Assembly (NCBI GenBank): GCA_964524755.1
Contig: CAZGDR010000016.1
Coordinates: forward strand, 1-37,015
Reading direction: 5' to 3'
DNA: 37,015 bases
Origin: JAQVOO01 sp964524755
GTDB taxonomy: Bacteria; Spirochaetota; Spirochaetia; Sphaerochaetales; Sphaerochaetaceae
Shown here: positions 25,104-31,920 of the stretch, piece by piece
How the letters are laid out: the number at the start of each line of letters is the position of its first letter
Position numbering within the stretch: position 1 is the first letter of the stretch
Notes under the pieces: generated by a model
Databases searched by the model: none
Seen by the model: only the letters and a program-made list of their open reading frames with translations
What the model was told of the DNA's origin: nothing
Position numbers and translations under genes: made by a program

Positions 25104-26223
25104 CGGAGTCCTCTTCAATTCCCAATTCTTTTTGGAGATGTATAATAGCAGGATCCTTGGGGTCTATCTCTTGAGCCCTCAGCAACAAGTCATGGGCTTG
25201 GTTGAATTCTTCATCACGAATATGGAGAAAAGCCAGATTACTCAGGAGTTTCACATTATCATTATCAAGCTCTAAAGCAATTTCTAAATAGTTTTTAGCG
25301 AGTTCTTCATTGCCGAGTTCCAGTGAACAAATTGATAATTCATTATAAATGTCGGCATTTTGTTCTCCTAATTCGAGGCATTTGAGGAATGCTTCTTGAG
25401 CTGCAGCATAATCGGTGAGCCGTCGATGAGCCCATCCTTTTATAAACCAACCTGACCAAACATCTTTATTATTACTAATAAACGTTTCAATAAGGCGTAA
25501 AGCCTGTTCTTCGTTTCCTAACTGCATCTCATCAAATGCGGCATGCAACGTCTGATCATTTTCTAAGCGTTCGTTAATCTCTTTGACCCGTTTTTCGATA
25601 AGGTCTCTCTTCTCACTCGTGTCAGCTATATTTAGGTACTTTGTGAGATGGGTCAAGGCAATTTCATCATTTCCTAGAAAAAGATGTAACATGCCGAATT
25701 CAGCAAGTAACAGTTCTGAATTGGGATGATGTTCTAATCCTCTACGTAACACATTAACTTGATTTTCTATAGCAATGTCAGCAGATTCTTGGTCATCCTT
25801 ATCGATTGCTACGCGTGCTTTCTGTCCATATAAAACTGAAAGATTGACAAATAGCTCAGGTATTTCAGGACTTAGGAAGTTCGCAGCTGAAAATAATTCT
25901 TCAGCGAAGTCATAGTCTTCTACTTTAGCTCGGGCTATAGCTGCAATTTGTAACTCTTTCACAATATCTGGTTGCAATGCGATAAGTAAAGAGCGGTAAT
26001 AGGCAGCATGTGTATGACTTGGGGCGTGAGCTACAATCTTGATAAGCCCAGCCGCAATCATTTCAATGCTAATTCCTTCACTAGGGTGAATAGATGAGCT
26101 ACCATCGGCAAGTTGCACGGGTAGTGGAATAGTGGGGTTAAAAATGAAGTCTTCGAAATCCCGTTGTAAGGTATCGGGAAGGGTTATGAATACTACATCG
26201 TGTAAAGCATCAGCTTCTATCAT
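25087..26223 (-). CDS. Tetratricopeptide-repeat protein
   Basis: This 378-aa cytoplasmic protein (no signal peptide) has an N-terminal unknown domain of about 110 residues and then tandem TPR-like helical repeats (about 110-370). Consensus positions are visible in EQALRLIETFISNNKDVWSG, AAQEAFLKCLELGEQNADIYNE, and LAKNYLEIALELDNDNVKLLSN, split here for clarity. TPR domains mediate protein contacts, and no specific role can be given. It starts 23 bases after the 3' end of 6S RNA and heads the coding part of the unit with tsaE, tsaB and trxB. It may be transcribed by readthrough of the 6S promoter, since no other promoter is obvious. Confidence 0.8.
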   Translation of the reverse strand: MIEADALHDVVFITLPDTLQRDFEDFIFNPTIPLPVQLADGSSSIHPSEGISIEMIAAGLIKIVAHAPSHTHAAYYRSLLIALQPDIVKELQIAAIARAKVEDYDFAEELFSAANFLSPEIPELFVNLSVLYGQKARVAIDKDDQESADIAIENQVNVLRRGLEHHPNSELLLAEFGMLHLFLGNDEIALTHLTKYLNIADTSEKRDLIEKRVKEINERLENDQTLHAAFDEMQLGNEEQALRLIETFISNNKDVWSGWFIKGWAHRRLTDYAAAQEAFLKCLELGEQNADIYNELSICSLELGNEELAKNYLEIALELDNDNVKLLSNLAFLHIRDEEFNQAHDLLLRAQEIDPKDPAIIHLQKELGIEEDSDVIHG

Positions 26224-26246
26224 GTATCGTAATTCCTTATAAAGAA

Positions 26247-26430
26247 GGGCCTGCAGTGCCGTTCAGATTGATCTCTTGAACCGGTGGTCCAAGGGGGAAA
26301 CTTGTTGCCGAGCATTCTGTTCCTTAAAAAGGAGGCGAACCTCCCCAGGATCAATTCAACCCGGCTATACCATCTCCCGTAAATGTAGTTTGAGCCAAGA
26401 GAATTGTCTCTTCACAAACACCGCAAGCCC
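26247..26430 (-). ncRNA. ssrS: 6S RNA
   Basis: The 184-nt element on the minus strand begins GGGCTTGCGGTG (26430-26419) and ends CACTGCAGGCCC (26258-26247); these pair over 12 bp with two G-U pairs, as in the 6S closing stem. Inside are ATGCTCGGCAAC and CTTGGACCACCGGTTCAAG, whose hairpin is very like the E. coli 6S segment near its 3' side. Length matches E. coli 6S (184 nt). A sigma70 promoter places +1 at 26429-26430. 6S RNA binds the housekeeping RNA polymerase by mimicking an open promoter. The position next to a small Zap-like coiled-coil gene echoes the zapA-ssrS arrangement of many proteobacteria. It fills the 296-bp gap between the coiled-coil and TPR genes. Confidence 0.85.
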
Positions 26431-26435
26431 AAATA

Positions 26436-26463
26436 AGTCTAACTTAATCTACCATAGTAACAA
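26436..26463 (-). promoter_or_regulatory. 6S RNA promoter
   Basis: Minus strand: -35 TTGTTA (26458-26463), 16-bp spacer, -10 TAGACT (26436-26441). Predicted +1 is 26429-26430, exactly at the base of the closing stem. Confidence 0.65.
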
Positions 26464-26493
26464 ACAAAACGGAACCATCTCTGGTTCCGTTTT
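26461..26493 (-). terminator. Terminator of the infC operon
   Basis: An 11-bp perfect stem (26483-26493 with 26466-26476) with loop AGAGAT is followed on the minus strand by TTTTGTTTG. It ends the infC-rpmI-rplT-coiled-coil transcript just before the 6S promoter. Confidence 0.9.
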
Positions 26494-26519
26494 ACTTGAT
26501 TTACACAGTTAGAATACTA

Positions 26520-26858
26520 TTATGTCAAATCTTCAAGCGAAACCTCATCAATTGACTGTCCGGCACCACCGGTAAATTGGTCAGCCACTTCAAGGTCATC
26601 AGAAAGCGAATCGTAGATTTCAATATCATCGAGTCCTTCAATCGTCCCAAGATGTTCAAGAGCATTAGAAATACTCTCTTCGATAAGCTTACTGTCAACA
26701 CTGAAGTTATCAGCATATTTCTGTAACTCTTCATTGTGTACAGAGAGAACCTCAACCTCATCATTTAATTCTTCGATCTTCTTTTCAAGACTATGAATCA
26801 ACACCGTGGCTTTAATAATCCGCTGTTCTAGCAACTGGACTTTATCGAGAGTAGTCAT
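26520..26858 (-). CDS. Small coiled-coil protein, possible Zap-like division factor
   Basis: This 112-aa acidic protein has a long heptad-type helix in its first half (KVQLLEQRIIKATVLIHSLEKKI and EELNDEVEVLSVHNEELQKYA) and an acidic, less structured C-terminal half. This composition resembles ZapA/ZapB-type FtsZ-ring proteins, but no diagnostic motif is present. The next gene on its 3' side is 6S RNA, the usual neighbour of zapA in proteobacteria, which weakly supports the idea. ATG 26858 is chosen because AGGAGGTG lies 6 bases before it; the GTG three codons earlier overlaps that ribosome site. It is last in the infC operon. Confidence 0.7.
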   Translation of the reverse strand: MTTLDKVQLLEQRIIKATVLIHSLEKKIEELNDEVEVLSVHNEELQKYADNFSVDSKLIEESISNALEHLGTIEGLDDIEIYDSLSDDLEVADQFTGGAGQSIDEVSLEDLT

Positions 26859-26884
26859 CTTGGACACCTCCTGGAATCTATGAT

Positions 26885-27241
26885 TTATTTTAAGACCGCT
26901 TTTACTTGTGCTGCTAATTGAGAAAATGTTTCTTTGTCTTCAATAGCCATGTTCGACAAAGCTTTACGATTAATTTCAATATTAGCTAATTTGAGACCAT
27001 GCATGAATTGGGAATAATTTAATCCTTCTACTCGTGCTGCAGCGGAAATTCGATTAATCCACAATGCGCGGAAATCTCTTTTCTTCCTTCTTCGGTCACG
27101 GTATGCATACTGGCCAGCTTTAGCTACAGCATCTTTTGCACTACGATAATTGGTACTTCTAGTACCCCAATATCCTTTAGCTTGATCGAGAATTTTCTTT
27201 CTACGATCCTTATGTCTTGTTCCATCTATTGCTCTTGGCAT
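26885..27241 (-). CDS. rplT: 50S ribosomal protein L20
   Basis: This 118-aa basic protein binds 23S rRNA early in large-subunit assembly. MPRAIDGTRHKDRRKKILDQAKGYWGTRS is, in shortened form, the standard L20 start (variant of MPRVKRGTVARRRRKKIL). YAYRDRRRKKRDFRALWI and RKALSNMAI are also diagnostic. It follows rpmI by 14 bases. In many bacteria L20 represses its own operon. Confidence 0.96.
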   Translation of the reverse strand: MPRAIDGTRHKDRRKKILDQAKGYWGTRSTNYRSAKDAVAKAGQYAYRDRRRKKRDFRALWINRISAAARVEGLNYSQFMHGLKLANIEINRKALSNMAIEDKETFSQLAAQVKAVLK

Positions 27242-27255
27242 ATTTCAATCCTCCC

Positions 27256-27462
27256 CTAAAACTCGTACGGAAGTAAGACTTTGACTTTCTTGGTTTCCGC
27301 ATCACTTAAAATACCTAGATGACGAAGATTTCGTTTACGCTTGGTACTTTTTTTGGTGAGAATATGCCGGGTGCCTTGCTTTTTATACATGACTTTACCC
27401 GTCGCAGTTACTTTGTAGCGCTTTTTAGCAGCTTTTCTTGTTTTCATTTTCGTTTTTGCCAT
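27256..27462 (-). CDS. rpmI: 50S ribosomal protein L35
   Basis: This 68-aa basic protein begins MAKTKMKTRKAAKKRYKVT and has the HILTKKSTKRKRNLR segment typical of L35. The start is ATG 27462, with GAGGTAATA directly upstream; an open extension of 10 codons before it has no homology. It lies 76 bases after infC, a longer gap than others in this operon, and that gap can form hairpins. Confidence 0.95.
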   Translation of the reverse strand: MAKTKMKTRKAAKKRYKVTATGKVMYKKQGTRHILTKKSTKRKRNLRHLGILSDAETKKVKVLLPYEF

Positions 27463-27482
27463 TATTACCTCTTTTGCGTTCT

Positions 27483-27533
27483 CAAGGAACAAGACCCCTT
27501 GGAACAGCTACATACTATCATCCCTATGGGATG
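27483..27533 (-). promoter_or_regulatory. Possible structured leader before rpmI
   Basis: Between infC and rpmI the mRNA can form a 6-bp hairpin (CATCCC/GGGATG, loop of 3, at 27519-27533) and a CAAGG/CCTTG hairpin (27483-27487 with 27497-27501). L20 binds structured RNA before rpmI in E. coli, so this could be a repression site. No pseudoknot was worked out. Confidence 0.35.
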
Positions 27534-27538
27534 CTTGT

Positions 27539-28069
27539 TTATTTCTTCGCTTTTGCAGGGCTAATGATGAGACTCATCATTCTCCCTTCCATCATTGCCG
27601 GTCTATCGAGATTATAGGATGCTCCACGTTCGGTCAATATCTCTAGGATATTATCCAAGACAACTTTACCCAATTCTGTGTGGGCAAGTTCCCTACCTCT
27701 GAAGCGGACTGAAACCTTAACTTTATTACCTTCTTCGAGAAATTCTGCAATGGCCTTAGTTTTGAACTCCATGTCATGTCGCTCAATTTTGGGCTGCATT
27801 CGAATTTCTTTCAGCTTTACAACAGTCTGATTTTTCTTCGCTTCTCGGTTACGCTTCTCTTGTTCGTAACGATACTTTCCATAGTCGAGTATTTTACATA
27901 CTGGAGGATTGGCATTTGGTGAAACTTCCACCAGATCCATCCCCGCCTCTTCAGCGAGCTCTACAGCGGCAAAGACGTTCATCACGCCTTGCTGATTTCC
28001 TTCGGCATCTATTACGAATACCTCTCGTGCTCGAATCTGTCGATTAATCCTCAATTCTTTCGTAGCCAT
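27539..28069 (-). CDS. infC: Translation initiation factor IF-3
   Basis: This 176-aa factor binds the 30S subunit, checks the start codon and prevents early 50S joining. It has the two-domain form: N-domain with LRINRQIRAREVFVIDAEG and AEEAGMDLVEVSPNANPPVCKILDYGKY; linker KRNREAKKNQ; C-domain with KEIRMQPKIERHD and VKVSVRFRGRELAH. The start is a normal ATG with AAGGAG five bases before it, not the rare AUU used in enterobacteria to autoregulate. IF-3 is also known to discriminate against leaderless mRNAs, which is relevant to the gene starts in this window. Confidence 0.97.
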   Translation of the reverse strand: MATKELRINRQIRAREVFVIDAEGNQQGVMNVFAAVELAEEAGMDLVEVSPNANPPVCKILDYGKYRYEQEKRNREAKKNQTVVKLKEIRMQPKIERHDMEFKTKAIAEFLEEGNKVKVSVRFRGRELAHTELGKVVLDNILEILTERGASYNLDRPAMMEGRMMSLIISPAKAKK

Positions 28070-28138
28070 CGTTCTCCTTTTTGTCTCTATGAAACCGGAA
28101 TTCTAAATTTAATAAGGGGAAACCCCCTACCGCAACAA

Positions 28139-28168
28139 ACTATAACACAAGGTCCCCACGCTCGTCAA
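28139..28168 (-). promoter_or_regulatory. Promoter of the infC operon
   Basis: Minus strand: -35 TTGACG (28163-28168), 18-bp spacer, -10 TATAGT (28139-28144). Predicted start is near 28132, giving a leader of about 63 nt with a small AGGGG/CCCCT hairpin. The -35 lies within an imperfect inverted repeat, GGTCCTCCCC (28173-28182 region) with GGGGACC (28151-28157). Confidence 0.7.
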
Positions 28169-28205
28169 AGGGGAGGACCTCTCGTTTACAGAAAGAGTTA
28201 GTTGT

Positions 28206-29198
28206 TCAAGCTTTACCAGCCGATCCAAGTACATTTTTATTCTTGTAGACATACATCTCTTTAAGAGCTGTACGTGCAGGACCAAGATATTTACGTGGAT
28301 CAAATTCACCAGGTTTTTCAGCTAAGGTTTTACGAATGGCAGCGGTCATGGCCAGTCGGCCATCACTATCAATGTTAATCTTACAGACTGCCAACTTAGC
28401 GGCTTTACGCAACTGTTCTTCTGGGATTCCTACCGAATCTTTCAAATTTCCACCAAATGTATTAATCGTGGTGACATACTCTTGAGGAACTGATGATGAT
28501 CCGTGCAATACAATAGGGAACCCAGGAAGTTTTTTCTCAATTTCTTCTAAGATATCAAAACGCAATGGGGGTGGAATTAAAACTCCTTCTGCATTACGTG
28601 TACATTGCTCAGGAGTGAATTTGTTGGCGCCATGACTAGTACCAATTGAGATAGCTAAAGAATCGACTCCAGTTTTACTTACAAAATCGATAACTTCTGA
28701 AGGTTCTGTGTAGGTTGAGTGTTCTGCTACGACATCGTCTTCGATCCCAGCGAGAATGCCAAGTTCTCCCTCAACGGTAACGTCGCGGGCGTGTGCATAT
28801 TCTACAACTTTTTTTGTGAGAGCTACGTTTTCTTCGTATGGTAAGTGTGAGCCATCAATCATGACCGAAGAGAATCCATTGTCGATACAATCTTTACATG
28901 TTTCAAAGGAGTCTCCATGGTCTAAATGCAAGGTTATAGGGATTTCATAGCCTAATTCTTTTGCATACTCAGTGGCCCCTTTTGCCATATTACGCAAAAG
29001 ATTTATGTTTGCATAATCACGGGCACCTTTTGATACCTGTAAAATGACCGGTGATTTTGTTTCAACACAGGCCTGGATAATAGCTTGCAACTGTTCCATG
29101 TTATTAAAGTTGTAAGCAGGGATTGCATAGCCTCCCTTAACTGCTTTGGCGAACATCTCTTTGGTGTTTACCAATCCGAGATCTTTGTATGAAGTCAT
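28206..29198 (-). CDS. fba: Class II fructose-bisphosphate aldolase
   Basis: This 330-aa zinc enzyme splits fructose-1,6-bisphosphate in glycolysis. GYAIPAYNFNNMEQLQAI is the class II N-terminal signature. LHLDHGDSFE holds catalytic Asp and a zinc His, VEGELGILAG and AISIGTSHG carry further zinc ligands, and VLHGSSS and CKINIDSDGR bind phosphate. The short GVLIPPPLRFDI region and length fit the class IIB branch. The Shine-Dalgarno AAGGAG is 10 bases before ATG. It is monocistronic, with its own promoter. Confidence 0.95.
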   Translation of the reverse strand: MTSYKDLGLVNTKEMFAKAVKGGYAIPAYNFNNMEQLQAIIQACVETKSPVILQVSKGARDYANINLLRNMAKGATEYAKELGYEIPITLHLDHGDSFETCKDCIDNGFSSVMIDGSHLPYEENVALTKKVVEYAHARDVTVEGELGILAGIEDDVVAEHSTYTEPSEVIDFVSKTGVDSLAISIGTSHGANKFTPEQCTRNAEGVLIPPPLRFDILEEIEKKLPGFPIVLHGSSSVPQEYVTTINTFGGNLKDSVGIPEEQLRKAAKLAVCKINIDSDGRLAMTAAIRKTLAEKPGEFDPRKYLGPARTALKEMYVYKNKNVLGSAGKA

Positions 29199-29242
29199 AC
29201 GGATTTCACTCCTTTCTAAAATATTTTATTTCTAACTCCTTT

Positions 29243-29272
29243 ATTTTACTTTGTTTGCATTGTGTTGGTCAA
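29243..29272 (-). promoter_or_regulatory. fba promoter
   Basis: Minus strand: -35 TTGACC (29267-29272), 18-bp spacer, -10 TAAAAT (29243-29248). Leader about 40 nt. Its -35 is 14 bases from the -35 of the divergent promoter at 29287. Confidence 0.7.
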
Positions 29273-29286
29273 CCGTCATAGGGAGA

Positions 29287-29315
29287 TTGACGGGCGTGTT
29301 TGAGGTTGTTACAGT
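29287..29315 (+). promoter_or_regulatory. Promoter placing +1 on the ATG of the 29322 gene
   Basis: -35 TTGACG (29287-29292), 17-bp spacer, -10 TACAGT (29310-29315), six bases (AGGTCT), then ATG 29322. Predicted +1 is the A of the ATG. Confidence 0.75.
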
Positions 29316-29321
29316 AGGTCT

Positions 29322-30203
29322 ATGCATGTACGACCTAGGCGAATAATAATGTTAATAATTCTCATTTTGATACTATGCTTAGGGGTAGTCGCCTTTTGGT
29401 TATACTCTCCTTTCCGCCAGGAGTTGCTTTTCATTACCAATGAGGGATACAGTAGTCAGTTCAGCCTGCAATGGAAGTTTGCTCGGCAGGGTTGGACCCT
29501 GCGTAGAGAAACAATCCCTTGGCATCAGGTTTCTAACAATAGTACTTTAGCTGAATCAATCCAGCAACATATCCATAAAAATACCCAGCTGATCGTATGT
29601 GCTCCCGTTATCACCTTTGCCCTTGATGGAGCTGCAGAGGCTATAAAACCTACAGGACAAGCGGTGCAAACGGTAGGGATGGGCAATGTCTCTGGGTTTG
29701 ATCATATCTTCGTTCGTCAAGGAGAGGACCAAGGATGGATTACAGCTGGTATGGTAACATCAGGAATCGCTGAGAAAACTCCACTGCCGACTGTGTTGAT
29801 GTATAGTGATACTGATCCTCGGGCACTCTCAGAAGCTCAGCTTTTTTCTGAAAATTTTACAGGTGGAATTCTGGATGAGTTGCCAGTAAGCGTACATACA
29901 CAGCGAGAAGCTCAATCTACCATGACCTATATTCAAGATAGTGGTGCCTTCCTTGTTGTTGTCCCCTACTTAGCGAACTTTACCCACTATCTAGCTCTTG
30001 ATTCCATCGATGGTTTACGCTGGGTTGTTGATGAACTCTACGCTCCTCTGATTGAAGATGAGAAGTTAGAGGGACTCGTGTATGATGATCTGTATCTATC
30101 TGTACTACCACTGTTGCAGAAGAGAGAAAAGACTCTCTCGAGAGAGCTCCTCCTTATCCGCAGTTATCGTTCGCACGAAACAACGTGGCGAAATTGGTTT
30201 TAA
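29322..30203 (+). CDS. Membrane-anchored periplasmic-binding-protein-like protein
   Basis: This 293-aa protein has a basic start and one hydrophobic segment (about 8-29) that is either a signal anchor or uncleaved signal peptide. The rest looks like a type I periplasmic binding/LacI-like sensor fold: alternating strands such as LLFITNEGYSSQF, TQLIVCAPVITFALDG, LPTVLMYSDTDPRALSE and GAFLVVVPYLANF. It has no transporter genes beside it, so a role in sensing is as likely as one in uptake. The family is not recognised with certainty. It starts with a predicted leaderless ATG. Its last 50 bases overlap the convergent tatD gene. Confidence 0.65.
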   Translation: MHVRPRRIIMLIILILILCLGVVAFWLYSPFRQELLFITNEGYSSQFSLQWKFARQGWTLRRETIPWHQVSNNSTLAESIQQHIHKNTQLIVCAPVITFALDGAAEAIKPTGQAVQTVGMGNVSGFDHIFVRQGEDQGWITAGMVTSGIAEKTPLPTVLMYSDTDPRALSEAQLFSENFTGGILDELPVSVHTQREAQSTMTYIQDSGAFLVVVPYLANFTHYLALDSIDGLRWVVDELYAPLIEDEKLEGLVYDDLYLSVLPLLQKREKTLSRELLLIRSYRSHETTWRNWF

Positions 30204-30945
30204 TAGTTGCTGCCAGTTCAGTAACTGAAATCTCTTTAATCCTAGCGGCCTCGTTATAAATCTCAACCATATGGTGCGGTGTATTTATTTTTCCGCGGTA
30301 GGGAACGGGAGCCAGATAGGGACTGTCGGTCTCTAACAGCAGACGATTAAGGGGCACTTTTGCCAAGATTTCACGTAGGCGTATATTGTTCTTATAGGTG
30401 ATGGGGCCTGCAAATGAAAGATATAATCCCTGTTTTAAAGCACATTCAGCTAACTCCCACGTTGATGAAAAGCAGTGAAGAATCCCAGAATGGGGGAGTG
30501 CGACTGAATCTAGAATTTCCATCATTGCCTGGTCGGCATCACGAGTGTGGATCACAACGGGACACGCTCTAAGATTCGCTAGCTCCATTTGAATTATGCA
30601 GAGCTCTTTTTGACGATAGGGTGTGCCATAATTCCAGTGAAAATCTAAGCCAATCTCCCCAATACAATCCACCTGGTACGCAGCACTTAACTCAGCAAAT
30701 TGCTGCACCATGGGAGGGATAGGATGATCTCCTTCAGCGCCCCAGGGGCCAATGCCTGCAGCAAGTTTGATTAGAGGATATGCCGATAGGAGCTGGGTAC
30801 GTTCAGCGATGTCGTTCGCCCTAATTCCTATATCGATGCCTCCCGCAAATCCGCAATCAAAGAGGTCTTCCAACAAAGTGACAGGATTTATTCCTTTGTG
30901 TTGTAATGCTAAGAGATGAAAATGTGAGTCAATAAGATTTTCCAT
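30154..30945 (-). CDS. tatD: TatD-family metal-dependent DNase/hydrolase
   Basis: This 263-aa TIM-barrel hydrolase has the TatD metal-binding set: DSHFH at 5-9, the Glu in IGEIGLDFHW, then VVIHTRDAD, LHCFSSTWE and LLLETDSPYLAP. Members of the family are DNases or D-aminoacyl-tRNA deacylase-like enzymes. Length is typical. There is an AGGA 7 bases before ATG, but it lies within the -10 box of a promoter that puts +1 on the ATG, so the mRNA is predicted to be leaderless. The 3' end overlaps the convergent binding-protein-like gene by 50 bases. Confidence 0.9.
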   Translation of the reverse strand: MENLIDSHFHLLALQHKGINPVTLLEDLFDCGFAGGIDIGIRANDIAERTQLLSAYPLIKLAAGIGPWGAEGDHPIPPMVQQFAELSAAYQVDCIGEIGLDFHWNYGTPYRQKELCIIQMELANLRACPVVIHTRDADQAMMEILDSVALPHSGILHCFSSTWELAECALKQGLYLSFAGPITYKNNIRLREILAKVPLNRLLLETDSPYLAPVPYRGKINTPHHMVEIYNEAARIKEISVTELAATIKTNFATLFRANDNCG

Positions 30946-30951
30946 ATAGGT

Positions 30952-30980
30952 ATCCTAATGGGGAAGCCCCTATCGGACAA
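30952..30980 (-). promoter_or_regulatory. Promoter placing +1 on the tatD ATG
   Basis: Minus strand: -35 TTGTCC (30975-30980), 17-bp spacer, -10 TAGGAT (30952-30957), six bases, then ATG 30945. Two overlapping inverted repeats cover the -35 and spacer: CCCCT/AGGGG (30967-30984) and GGGG-CTT-CCCC (30960-30970). Confidence 0.55.
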
Positions 30981-30994
30981 GGGGATAGTAACAT

Positions 30995-31023
30995 AAAAAA
31001 AGGTCCGATTAAAAAATCGGACC
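30995..31023 (-). terminator. Terminator of the peroxiredoxin gene
   Basis: On the minus strand a 9-bp perfect stem GGTCCGATT/AATCGGACC (31015-31023 with 31002-31010) and a 4-nt loop are followed by seven T. It lies 18 bases after the stop codon. Confidence 0.95.
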
Positions 31024-31041
31024 CGTAAGAAAATAGTTACA

Positions 31042-31719
31042 TTATTTCTTTTCGCGTTTGAAACACATAAACCAATCAAGGCAATAGGTGTCATCATCTT
31101 TAGTTTCCATGCGCTCCTTGGCAGCGCCGCAGGAACCAGCGGTAGGAACAATGGTATCTTCTCCTGGTCTCCAGTCAGCTGGTGTAGCAACGTTGTCTTT
31201 GTCAGCCTTCTGTAGAGCGAGGATGATTCGTTTGATTTCGTCGAAGTTGCGTCCAGTAGAAAGGGGGTAGTAGAGGATGGTTCTAATAATTCCCTTGGGA
31301 TCGATGACGAAGACGGCTCTCACTGCCTGAGTATTGGAGGATGAGGGTTGGATCATGCCAAACTTATTAGCTACATCCATTTTAATGTCTTCTATCAGGG
31401 GGAATGTTATTTCCAGATTTTTCATCCCTTTCCATTCAATTTCTTTAATTTTACGCAGCCACGCAATGTGGGCATAGAGTGAGTCGACTGAAAGTCCAAT
31501 CAGCTCAGTATTTAAGGCTTTGAAATCTTCTTGCATGGTAGCAAAGGTCATGAATTCAGTTGTACATACTGGGGTAAAGTCAGCTGGGTGTGAAAATAAT
31601 ATCACCCACTTGCCTTTGTAGTCAGCTGGGAAGTTAATAGTTCCCTGGGTTGTAACTGCTGTGAATTCTGGTGCTGGATCGCCAATTAATGGCATAGGAT
31701 TTCGTTTAATCTCTTCCAT
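31042..31719 (-). CDS. Peroxiredoxin (Prx6/1-Cys-like family)
   Basis: This 225-aa cytoplasmic thiol peroxidase reduces hydrogen peroxide or organic peroxides. Peroxidatic Cys52 lies in HPADFTPVCTTEF. The family segments LSVDSLYAHIAWLRKI, FPLIEDIKMDVANKFGM and AVFVIDPKGIIRTILYYPLSTGRN are present. The C-terminus has additional cysteines in GSCGAAKE and YCLDWFMCF, so a resolving cysteine is possible, as in archaeal enzymes. The start ATG 31719 has AAGGAG 7 bases upstream; the frame is open 75 codons further without homology. It is divergent from the thioredoxin gene, a natural reductant. Confidence 0.93.
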   Translation of the reverse strand: MEEIKRNPMPLIGDPAPEFTAVTTQGTINFPADYKGKWVILFSHPADFTPVCTTEFMTFATMQEDFKALNTELIGLSVDSLYAHIAWLRKIKEIEWKGMKNLEITFPLIEDIKMDVANKFGMIQPSSSNTQAVRAVFVIDPKGIIRTILYYPLSTGRNFDEIKRIILALQKADKDNVATPADWRPGEDTIVPTAGSCGAAKERMETKDDDTYCLDWFMCFKREKK

Positions 31720-31783
31720 ATGAAAGCTCCTTGTATAAATAATAGTTCCGATTTCTCGGTAAGGGTGTTCCCTTATGGTTTTT

Positions 31784-31812
31784 ATAATAGGAGTAATTCC
31801 TATTTGTGTCAA
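31784..31812 (-). promoter_or_regulatory. Peroxiredoxin promoter
   Basis: Minus strand: perfect -35 TTGACA (31807-31812), 17-bp spacer, -10 TATTAT (31784-31789). This is the best promoter in the window. The 58-nt leader can form two small hairpins (AAGGG-AACA-CCCTT and CCGA-GAAA-TCGG). Confidence 0.85.
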
Positions 31813-31843
31813 CGTCATATTTTTGCAAATTCTGATTACTGTA

Positions 31844-31856
31844 GTGACTTTGTCAC
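31844..31856. promoter_or_regulatory. Palindrome between peroxiredoxin and thioredoxin genes
   Basis: GTGAC-TTT-GTCAC is a perfect 5-bp inverted repeat with a 3-bp centre. It adjoins the -35 of the thioredoxin promoter and lies about 70 bases upstream of the peroxiredoxin start. It resembles Crp/Fnr-type half-sites (TGTGA/TCACA) with a shorter spacer, and a Crp/Fnr gene follows thioredoxin. Confidence 0.5.
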
Positions 31857-31884
31857 AGACAAACAAATCAGAAACCACTACATT
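31856..31884 (+). promoter_or_regulatory. Possible thioredoxin promoter
   Basis: -35 CAGACA (31856-31861), 17-bp spacer, -10 TACATT (31879-31884). Predicted leader is 30 nt, with AAGGA 8 bases before ATG. Confidence 0.45.
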
Positions 31885-31920
31885 GGGCGAACAGAAATAA
31901 ACGAATGAAGGAATTGAAAA

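Noticed and set aside
26276..26512. 78-aa plus-strand open frame
   Set aside because: It lies over 6S RNA and the infC operon terminator on the opposite strand and has no ribosome site or protein-like composition.
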